From: Pseudarthrobacter sulfonivorans
GTDB lineage: Bacteria > Actinomycetota > Actinomycetes > Actinomycetales > Micrococcaceae
Length of the DNA: 64,000 bases
Assembly: GCF_014712225.1 (NCBI RefSeq)
Contig: NZ_JACXBW010000017.1
Location: forward strand, 1 to 64,000
Direction: 5' to 3'
Positions within the stretch are counted from its first letter, which is position 1. Each line of letters starts with the position of its first letter. Both the position numbers and the translations under genes were made by a program. Of the stretch, positions 57,921-64,000 are shown piece by piece. Under the pieces are notes generated by a model. It saw nothing but the letters and a program-made list of their open reading frames with translations, had not been told where the DNA came from and did no database searches.

Positions 57921-59159
57921 ATGATATCCACCTCAACGGTCACGGCCACCCCGTGGTCCAAGCAACGGCTCGCCAGCTCGCTGTTCCTCGTTCTGGGCAT
58001 GGACATGTTCATGGTCTCGCCGCTGCTGCCTCAGATCAGCGCGGGCTTCGGTGTGAGCATCGGGGAAGCTTCCGTGGTTGCGTGGAGTTTCTCCCTCGTT
58101 TACGCACTCCTCAGCCCGGCGGTCGCCCTGATCACCAACCGCTTCACACGACGATCGGCCATGTGGGTCGGAGCGGCAGTATTCAGTGCCGGCGTGCTGG
58201 GGGCAGCACTTATGCCAACGCTTGGGCTGGTGGTTGCCGGGCGGGTACTGGCTGCCGTTGGCGCCTCAATCATGGGCCCGCCGGTATGGTCTTTCGCTAC
58301 GGAGACGGCGGCGCCCCACCAAGTGGGCAAGGCCGTAGCGGGCGTGGCATCGACCTTTGCTGCCGGACAAATCGTAGGCGTTCCGCTGGGAGGCCTCGTT
58401 GCCTCCTTCGCATCGTGGCGGTGGACCTTCCTGGCCATTGCCGTGCTCGGTGCAGTGCTGGCTGCGCTGATCGGGCTGCGTTTGGGCAAGGAAGCCCGTG
58501 TCCCGGAAAAGGTCGGGATCCGGGAGGCGTTCGCGGATTCCTTGAACTTGTGGCGTCGTAGGGAGTTCAGCTTTCTGTTGACGGCCAATTTCTTTGCACA
58601 GGCCACCCGGTATGCCACCTACACCTTCGCCGGGGCCTTGCTCTTCACCCGGTTCGGCCTGGATACCGCCCAGCTCGGCCTTGTGGGTGCGACCGTGGGA
58701 GCAGGTTCCCTGGTGGGAGCCACCGTCGGGGGGCGTCTCGTGGACTGGGTTCGCGCCCGGAAGGGCTCGCAACAGCTGCTGAACCTTTCCTTCGCCGCAG
58801 TGATGACGGGCTTCGTCATCCTGGCCACCGCATCGGGTCACCTCTGGTTCTCCCTGGCCGGCTGGGCGTTTACGTTTGCGGCAGGATCGGCCTTCGTCAG
58901 TAACAGCCAGGAGATGCTGACGAACTCGGCCGGCAAGAACCGCGCCTACGCGCTGTCGTGGAACAACTCGGCCCTCTATGCCGGGACCGCGCTGGGCACG
59001 TTTGCACTGGGGCTTGTCCCGTTGGGTACAACGCCGTTCGTCTTGATGTCCTGCGGTTTCGGCGCATTGACCGTAGCTGCCAGCGCCCTCCTGTGGCGGC
59101 TGACAACCGGTCCAAGAGCCCCTGAGCCGTTACTCAGCCCTCCGTCCCCTCAGCAATGA
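57921..59159 (+). CDS. MFS transporter, drug:H+ antiporter-like
   Basis: The 412-residue protein has 12 helices with N-terminal SSLFLVLGMDMFMVSPLLPQ, LITNRFTRRSAMWVGAAVFS between helices 2 and 3 and GGRLVDWVRARKGSQQLLNL in the second half, which fits the DHA1 class. It may export a toxic catabolic intermediate or import a related acid. The ATG follows GGGAAACCGAGCG. It comes between the acyl-CoA genes and the ETF genes, which suggests a role in the same pathway, but the direction of transport is not determined. Confidence 0.88.
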   Translation: MISTSTVTATPWSKQRLASSLFLVLGMDMFMVSPLLPQISAGFGVSIGEASVVAWSFSLVYALLSPAVALITNRFTRRSAMWVGAAVFSAGVLGAALMPTLGLVVAGRVLAAVGASIMGPPVWSFATETAAPHQVGKAVAGVASTFAAGQIVGVPLGGLVASFASWRWTFLAIAVLGAVLAALIGLRLGKEARVPEKVGIREAFADSLNLWRRREFSFLLTANFFAQATRYATYTFAGALLFTRFGLDTAQLGLVGATVGAGSLVGATVGGRLVDWVRARKGSQQLLNLSFAAVMTGFVILATASGHLWFSLAGWAFTFAAGSAFVSNSQEMLTNSAGKNRAYALSWNNSALYAGTALGTFALGLVPLGTTPFVLMSCGFGALTVAASALLWRLTTGPRAPEPLLSPPSPQQ

Positions 59160-59208
59160 CAGCCTCGGGACGTAGTCAATTGAATGCGTTATTAGAAGGA
59201 GAAGTGAA

Positions 59209-59991
59209 GTGAAGATTGTCGTGCTGGCTAAGCAGGTTCCGGATACCTGGTCGGACCGGAAGATCGATTTGGAGTCGGGACTGTTGGACCGGGCCGCGTC
59301 AGATCCGGTGCCGGATGAGATCAACGAGCGTGCCTTGGAAAATGCACTGCTGGTCAAGGATTCCACCAACGATGCGGAAGTAGTTGTGTTGGCCATGGGC
59401 CCGGAGGACGCCAACAAGGCACTCCGGAAGCTTTTGTCAATGGGCGCGGATTCGGCGGTGCTTGTCAACGACCCGGCCCTGACGGGTTCGGACATGGTCC
59501 AGACGTCCCGGGTGCTGGCAGCCGCGATTGACAAGATCGGAAACGTCGACGTGGTGCTGGCCGGCAATGAGGCCACCGATGGGCGCGGCGGGATGGTCCC
59601 TGCGATGGTTGCCGAGATCCTGGGCTGGCCAGTGCTGCCGGGATTGGATGAAGTTGCGATCACTGCAAACGAAGTATCGGGACGGGCTCAGGTTGATGGG
59701 GGCACACTCCGGTTGTCCTCCGCATGCCCGGCGGTGATTTCCGTGACGGAGAAAACCGCGGAGGCCAGGTTTCCGAACTTCAAAGGCATCATGGCCGCCA
59801 AGAAGAAGCCGCTGGAGACGTGGTCACTAGCGGATCTGGGAATCCAGGCCGGGCCGGAAGCCGCCTCCGTGCGTTCCGTGATGGTCTCGGCCACAGCGCG
59901 CCCGCCCAAGCAGGCCGGCCCGAAAATCACCGACGACGGCACTGCAGCAGCCCAGCTGGCCGACTTCCTGATCTCCAACCGCCTGGTCTGA
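59209..59991 (+). CDS. etfB: Electron transfer flavoprotein, beta subunit
   Basis: The 260-residue EtfB begins VKIVVLAKQVPDTWSDRKID at a GTG after GAAGGAG. Blocks DEINERALENALLVKD, VLAMGPEDANKALRKLLSMG, DSAVLVN, DVVLAGNEATDGRGGMVPAM and FPNFKGIMAAKKKPLETWSL are characteristic. With EtfA it takes electrons from acyl-CoA dehydrogenases and passes them to the respiratory chain. The AMP-binding regions look intact. It precedes etfA by 113 bases. Confidence 0.96.
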   Translation: MKIVVLAKQVPDTWSDRKIDLESGLLDRAASDPVPDEINERALENALLVKDSTNDAEVVVLAMGPEDANKALRKLLSMGADSAVLVNDPALTGSDMVQTSRVLAAAIDKIGNVDVVLAGNEATDGRGGMVPAMVAEILGWPVLPGLDEVAITANEVSGRAQVDGGTLRLSSACPAVISVTEKTAEARFPNFKGIMAAKKKPLETWSLADLGIQAGPEAASVRSVMVSATARPPKQAGPKITDDGTAAAQLADFLISNRLV

Positions 59992-60104
59992 CCGGGCTCC
60001 CCCATCCCCGCCCTGTCTTTAGTCGAATCCGGGCGGCCCCTGAACAGCCCCCGCAGCCTCCGGCATCCTGAGCCGGTGCTGGCCAAGTGGTAAAGGAACC
60101 CATC

Positions 60105-61094
60105 ATGGCAAATTTTGGAAATGTACTCGTGTTGATCGAGACCACCGGCGGCGGATCGCCGAAGTCGACGGCGGCATCCCTGCTCGGGGCGGCTGCCGGC
60201 ATCGGCACCCCCGTGGCTGTCGTCGTCGTCGCCACCGGAACAGGCGAAGACTTGCCTGCACAATTGGGCGCGTTGGGCGCCGCCCACGTATACGTGGCCG
60301 AGGCCGACCCTGCGGCCGCAGGGCTAGGCTCGGCGCAAGTCGGTGCCCTGGCAGATGCCATCCAAGCCTACTCTGCACGACTGGTGTTGGTGCCGGGAAC
60401 AAACGACTCCAAGGCGGTGGCCGGCCGGCTGGCCATCGCCGCTAACGGGTCGGTGGCCGCGGACGTGGTCGGGGTGCGCTACGACGAGAACGACCAGGAA
60501 GTCATCGCCTCACACGCGGTCTTCGGTGGCGACTTCACCACCGAGTCCACCGTGGAAGGCGGGCTGATGATCGCGTCCGTGCGTCCAGGCTCCGTCGAAG
60601 CCCGTGCGAAGGCCATAGTGGCCCCGCAGGTCGCCACCGCAGCTGTCACCACCCAAGTGGCTCGGGGAGCGAACATCGTCGAGCTCTCGGATACCCCTGC
60701 CGAAAACGGGCGTCCGGTGCTGCGTGGGGCCAAAGCCGTGGTTTCCGGCGGCCGGGGTGTTGGATCCAAAGACGCTTTCTCCCTCGTGGAAGACCTCGCT
60801 GACGCCTTGGGTGCCGCAGTGGGTGCCTCCCGGGCGGCAGTGGATGCCGGCTATGTGCCACAGTCCTATCAGGTCGGCCAGACCGGGGTAACCGTGACAC
60901 CTCAACTGTACGTAGCCCTCGGGATCTCCGGGGCGATCCAGCACCGCGCCGGGATGCAGACCGCCAAGACAATCGTGGCGATCAACAGCGACGAGGACGC
61001 CCCAATGTTTGACATCGCCGACTTCGGGATAGTCGGGGACATTTTCGCCGTGGTCCCGCAGCTCATCAAGGAAATCAACAGCCGCCGCAATTGA
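60105..61094 (+). CDS. etfA: Electron transfer flavoprotein, alpha subunit
   Basis: The ATG (MANFGNVLVLIETTGG) follows AAAGGA; a GTG six codons earlier is less suitable. The 329-residue EtfA has the FAD-binding domain near the C-terminus: GGRGVGSKDAFSLVEDLADA, VGASRAAVDAGYVPQSYQVG, QTGVTVTPQLYVALGISGAI, QHRAGMQTAKTIVAINSD and FDIADFGIVGDIFAVVPQLI. It is the redox-active half of ETF and serves the acyl-CoA dehydrogenase encoded about 2.3 kb upstream, among others. The following cytochrome b gene may be its membrane partner. Confidence 0.96.
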   Translation: MANFGNVLVLIETTGGGSPKSTAASLLGAAAGIGTPVAVVVVATGTGEDLPAQLGALGAAHVYVAEADPAAAGLGSAQVGALADAIQAYSARLVLVPGTNDSKAVAGRLAIAANGSVAADVVGVRYDENDQEVIASHAVFGGDFTTESTVEGGLMIASVRPGSVEARAKAIVAPQVATAAVTTQVARGANIVELSDTPAENGRPVLRGAKAVVSGGRGVGSKDAFSLVEDLADALGAAVGASRAAVDAGYVPQSYQVGQTGVTVTPQLYVALGISGAIQHRAGMQTAKTIVAINSDEDAPMFDIADFGIVGDIFAVVPQLIKEINSRRN

Positions 61095-61154
61095 CAGGCG
61101 CACGGACGCAGCCGCGACGTATCCCATCCCCCGAACCCAGGACAGACACCTAAA

Positions 61155-62573
61155 ATGACCAGCGATCACACCCCAGACAGGCCAACGGCCCCGCGCCGCA
61201 TGGCAGGTTACAAGCCGCTGGACACTCCCCCGGGCGTGCCGGCAAGCGACCCCTGGCCGCCCACCCCAGGCCCCGCGGCGGCAACGCCGTCGAGCTCCCC
61301 GGCCACGGTGGATTCACCCGTCGCAGCGGATAACAGGGCCACGGCGGACACGGCTGCACAGCCAACTGCGGCAGCGGCACCCCCCGCACCGAAACGACGC
61401 ATGGGCAGCGGTACCCCGGCACCCTCCGAGGCCCCCTCAGCCGCGGCAACATCCACCTCCGCCGCCGGGCGGATGGCGGCGGCGGAAACCCGCAAAGAGG
61501 TTGCTCCCAAAACGCGTATGGGGAGCCCCCCCGCTTCCACGCCGGCCGCGGGCCCGTCCGCCGCGCAGACCAAGGCTGAAGCCCCGACCCCTACGGTCGC
61601 GGGAGCCGCCGCTGGCACTCAGGGCAAGACGACCCCCACCGCAGGTGGAACGGCCCAGTCACCGACCGCTCTTCCGAGGTGGGTGAAGCCTGCCGCGATC
61701 GTCGCCGGGCTGCTGGTCCTGGCTGCAGCAGTCGTATTAGGCGCCCGGTGGCTGCGGACCCTCGAAGGTGTGCAGCAATTCATTGCCACCTACGACGGGC
61801 ACGGCTCCCAGCCGGGGTCGGCCCCTGAGGGCATCCCGTCCTGGTTGGGCTGGCAGCACTTCCTAAACATGTTCTTCATCGTCCTGATTATCCGCACCGG
61901 CCTGCAGGTCCGCAGTGAGCGCAAACCCCCGGGCTATTGGACGCCGAAGAAGAACTCCTTCTTCGCTCCGAAGGGCAACAGCCCGAAGAAGGTCTCCCTC
62001 ACCCAATGGCTGCACCAGTGCCTAGACGTACTCTGGGTTGTCAACGGCCTGGTGTTCGTGGTGCTGTTGTTCGCCACCGGGCAGTGGATGCGGATTGTGC
62101 CCACGCACTGGGACGTCATCCCCAACATGCTCTCCGCAGCGGTCCAATACGCCTCCCTCGACTGGCCCTCCGAGAACGGGTGGGTGCACTACAACGCCCT
62201 GCAGGTCATGGCCTACTTCGTCACCGTGTTCATCGCTGCCCCCCTGGCCGTGCTCTCCGGGATGCGGTTCTCCACGTGGTGGCCGGAGAAGGCCGAACGG
62301 CTCAACAAGGCCTACCCGGTGGAGTGGGCCCGTGCAGTGCACTTCCCGGTGATGCTCTATTTCGTGGGGTTCACCATCGTGCACATCTTCCTGGTGTTCT
62401 TCACCGGGGCACTCCGGAACCTGAACCACATGTACACCTCCCGGGACGTAGTGGACTGGTGGGGCCTGGTGGTCTTCCTGGCATCGCTGGCCGTGGTTGC
62501 CGCCGCCTGGTTCCTGACCCAACCTCTGTTCACCACACCAATCGCCACCCACATGGGCAAAGTCACCAAATAG
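61155..62573 (+). CDS. Cytochrome b/b6-domain membrane protein with long disordered N-terminus
   Basis: The 472-residue protein begins with about 175 Ala/Pro/Thr-rich residues of low complexity (PAAATPSSSPATVDSPVAAD and similar), containing repeated RRMGSGTP and KTRMGSPP patches. Then come five or so membrane helices: AAIVAGLLVLAAAVVLGARW, WQHFLNMFFIVLIIRTGLQV, VLWVVNGLVFVVLLFATGQW, ALQVMAYFVTVFIAAPLAVL and MLYFVGFTIVHIFLVFFTGA. Paired histidines in helices 2 (WLGWQHFLN) and 5 (VHIFLVF) fit diheme binding as in FdnI-type cytochromes b. Located right after etfA, it could hand ETF electrons to the quinone pool, though the usual partner is ETF:QO. Confidence 0.8.
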   Translation: MTSDHTPDRPTAPRRMAGYKPLDTPPGVPASDPWPPTPGPAAATPSSSPATVDSPVAADNRATADTAAQPTAAAAPPAPKRRMGSGTPAPSEAPSAAATSTSAAGRMAAAETRKEVAPKTRMGSPPASTPAAGPSAAQTKAEAPTPTVAGAAAGTQGKTTPTAGGTAQSPTALPRWVKPAAIVAGLLVLAAAVVLGARWLRTLEGVQQFIATYDGHGSQPGSAPEGIPSWLGWQHFLNMFFIVLIIRTGLQVRSERKPPGYWTPKKNSFFAPKGNSPKKVSLTQWLHQCLDVLWVVNGLVFVVLLFATGQWMRIVPTHWDVIPNMLSAAVQYASLDWPSENGWVHYNALQVMAYFVTVFIAAPLAVLSGMRFSTWWPEKAERLNKAYPVEWARAVHFPVMLYFVGFTIVHIFLVFFTGALRNLNHMYTSRDVVDWWGLVVFLASLAVVAAAWFLTQPLFTTPIATHMGKVTK

Positions 62574-62629
62574 CCGAACGCATACCCGCCTGTGGCCGTC
62601 CAGCCACTACTTTTCCTCTGAGGACCGTT

Positions 62630-62833
62630 ATGACTACGCGAAGAGAAACGCTCGCAATCCGCTCGGGTGAGCACTGCCCTAAGACGGGCTGGTGGCAACC
62701 CCTGCAGTCCGAAGACCGGGACCAAACAGCGCCTTCCCGGTTCGTGGGCCAAGGATGCGTCATGCCCGACATGAACGGCGCCTCCACCTTGTGGGTCCAA
62801 AGCGGCAATGCTAGCTTGCAGACCGACTACTAG
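62630..62833 (+). CDS. Small CPxxGWW-motif hypothetical protein
   Basis: A 67-residue protein with ATG after GAGGACCG. It reads IRSGEHCPKTGWWQPLQSED and then SRFVGQGCVMPDMNGASTLW. The pattern GExCPxxGWW ... GxxMPxxxGxxxxW recurs in short proteins and as a domain in larger secreted or immunity-linked bacterial proteins, where the function is not firmly known. Cys16 and Cys43 could form a disulfide or bind metal. It lies 56 bases after the cytochrome b gene in the same direction. The regular motif, ribosome site and stop make it more likely real than a shadow. Confidence 0.6.
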   Translation: MTTRRETLAIRSGEHCPKTGWWQPLQSEDRDQTAPSRFVGQGCVMPDMNGASTLWVQSGNASLQTDY

Positions 62834-62885
62834 CCTGCCGGCCTCTTGTCCTGTTCACGCCCAGCAACGTCCCCGAGGAAGCTCC

Positions 62886-63824
62886 ATGAATCACCAACCA
62901 CCGCACGCCATGGAAACTAAGGCCCGCACGGACGCTGAACCACTCACGGATGTGCACAAGCTGCCGGTCAAACGCCCGACCATAACGGGCCCTGTGGAGA
63001 AGATGATGAGGGTCCGGCTGCTCAGGGACCGTCCCGACGGGCTACGTGGCGTTCGTACGGGTGTAATGGACACCGGCCACTGGGTCCTCGACATGGACGG
63101 CCGCCCGACAGGCGCCGCCGCCGCCGTCATCTTGGATAACACCCTTTCCGCCGCCCTCCGCTCTGGCGTGGATGGGCTCAACTGGGTGGTCACCACCGAA
63201 CTGAACCTTAACTTCATGCGCCCGCTGCCCGCCGACGGAACCGTCCTCGAAGCCTGGACCCGCACACTGGTGGGCGACGAGGGCGGCGGAATGGCCACGG
63301 GAACACTCCAAGGGCCGGACGGGACCGAATATGTCCAGGGCACCGGCTGGTTCCAACGCGCAGACGGAAACACCCCAGAAGGGCTGGACCGTTTCGAGGC
63401 TTTGGCGAGGCAACCGCTCGGCGAGGAGGAAGGGGCCTCTTTGGGTGCCTTGCTCGCCGCCGGTCCCGCAACCCCCGCCCTGCCGGGTGGCCGCCCCGAT
63501 TTCGCCCAAAGCTTCGTTCCCGGACTCGGTTTTGCCCGCAAAGACCTTCTCCGGAACTCCCAAGGCGCCCTCCACGGCGGCGCATTGATGATGATGGCCG
63601 CCTTGGCCGCCCAGCAAGCAATGCCCGACAGAACCGGCTACGACCTGCAGTCGCTCCGGGCTGCCTACCCGCGACCGGCATTCGGTGCGATCGCCACCCG
63701 AACGCATGTGCGCTATGCAGGTTCGTCACTGCGGGTCGTCGACGTCGAACTGTTCAGCGCCGAACCAAGCAACACCGGTAAAGCCTTCGTTCAGGCCACC
63801 GCCATATTCCGTCAAGCCCGCTAA
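62886..63824 (+). CDS. Double-hotdog acyl-CoA thioesterase
   Basis: The ATG (MNHQPPHAMETKART) follows GAGGAAGCTCC; an upstream frame start overlaps the preceding small gene. The 312-residue protein holds two hotdog domains of PaaI type: residues about 65-170 with GHWVLDMDGRPTGAAAAVIL and TTELNLNFMRPLPADGTVLE, and residues about 200-312 with QGALHGGALMMMAALAAQQA and LRAAYPRPAFGAIATRTHVR. The second domain keeps the LHGG loop that holds the thioester. It would release acids from CoA, a likely overflow or recycling step for the acyl-CoA pathway upstream. Confidence 0.85.
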   Translation: MNHQPPHAMETKARTDAEPLTDVHKLPVKRPTITGPVEKMMRVRLLRDRPDGLRGVRTGVMDTGHWVLDMDGRPTGAAAAVILDNTLSAALRSGVDGLNWVVTTELNLNFMRPLPADGTVLEAWTRTLVGDEGGGMATGTLQGPDGTEYVQGTGWFQRADGNTPEGLDRFEALARQPLGEEEGASLGALLAAGPATPALPGGRPDFAQSFVPGLGFARKDLLRNSQGALHGGALMMMAALAAQQAMPDRTGYDLQSLRAAYPRPAFGAIATRTHVRYAGSSLRVVDVELFSAEPSNTGKAFVQATAIFRQAR

Positions 63825-64000
63825 GCTCCGGCGCCTGGCTTACTAAAACCAGTTCTAGACACCATGTGACGCCCGTGGCTCCAAGTCCGCTGGCCCGAAT
63901 GCCGCGCGCAACAGTTGCCGCAAAAGAAGGTGGAGGCCTTCGTCAGAAACAGCCGGTTCGGAAACCGCGCCGCTAGGCGCCCCATCAAACCCCTTAGCTT
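63825..64000. other. Right edge, no supported gene
   Basis: The last 176 bases follow the thioesterase stop. No ribosome site, RNA gene or repeat was recognised, and short open frames are not convincing. The window ends before any neighbouring gene can be judged. Confidence 0.4.

Noticed and set aside
1..64000. CRISPR array, rRNA operon, intact tRNA, known insertion sequence or integrase
   Set aside because: No spaced direct repeats, rRNA signatures, complete cloverleaf, transposase or tyrosine/serine recombinase motif was recognised on either strand.

Overview
The window is high-GC DNA with strongly G/C-ending codons and AGGAG-type ribosome sites. Gene content (DUF4193, ChaB with a Rho-N-like tail, bioB followed by bsaP, FCD and IclR regulators around a protocatechuate pathway) suggests an actinobacterium of the Micrococcaceae, in the Arthrobacter/Pseudarthrobacter/Paenarthrobacter neighbourhood. 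That is inferred from gene families and style, since no rRNA or intact tRNA gene was seen.

Left part (1-19.8 kb): accessory and decaying DNA. It opens with broken MFS, SnoaL-like and luciferase-like genes. The biotin locus follows: bioB and its small helper bsaP look intact, but bioA carries a nonsense codon and frameshifts, and bioF and bioD are reduced to 5' fragments. Next is a two-gene module, a caspase-like protease fused to an alpha/beta hydrolase and a large helical-repeat CHAT protease. This is the best candidate here for an uncharacterised conflict or defence system. Small zinc-ribbon proteins, a cysteine hydrolase, a DoxX-like protein, ADH, AKR and RraA-family remnants, a solute-binding/VWA protein, a metallo-beta-lactamase-fold protein and ChaB follow.

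19.8-30.6 kb: a uptake-and-hydrolysis module. A LysR regulator and genes for two M20 hydrolases, a NodB-fold deacetylase and an SDR face a peptide-type ABC importer (lipoprotein, permease, permease-ATPase fusion, ATPase). They probably import and process an N-acyl, peptide or imide compound.

30.6-34.2 kb: a membrane protein, a lone Imm-5-like protein, a truncated GarR-like pseudogene and a tRNA 3'-end fragment that may mark an old integration site.

34.2-41.7 kb: a complete protocatechuate 4,5-cleavage (lig) operon, ligK-U-J-I-A-B-C, divergent from an MmgE/PrpD-family gene. It takes protocatechuate to pyruvate and oxaloacetate.

41.8-63.8 kb: supporting catabolism. An MHS-type transporter, a reductase pair, an IclR regulator, two KstD-like flavoproteins with a Dabb protein, two paralogous FCD-GntR regulators, a thiolase-fold/DUF35 pair lacking catalytic and zinc cysteines, an ADP-forming acyl-CoA synthetase, a MaoC hydratase, an acyl-CoA dehydrogenase, ETF with a membrane cytochrome b, a second MFS transporter and a double-hotdog thioesterase. 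Together they fit CoA-dependent shortening or aromatisation of aromatic or alicyclic acids feeding the lig operon. Four promoter regions across this 18 kb share a similar AATGG-N5-CC operator-like site, so the lig, transport, GntR and CoA genes may form one regulon.
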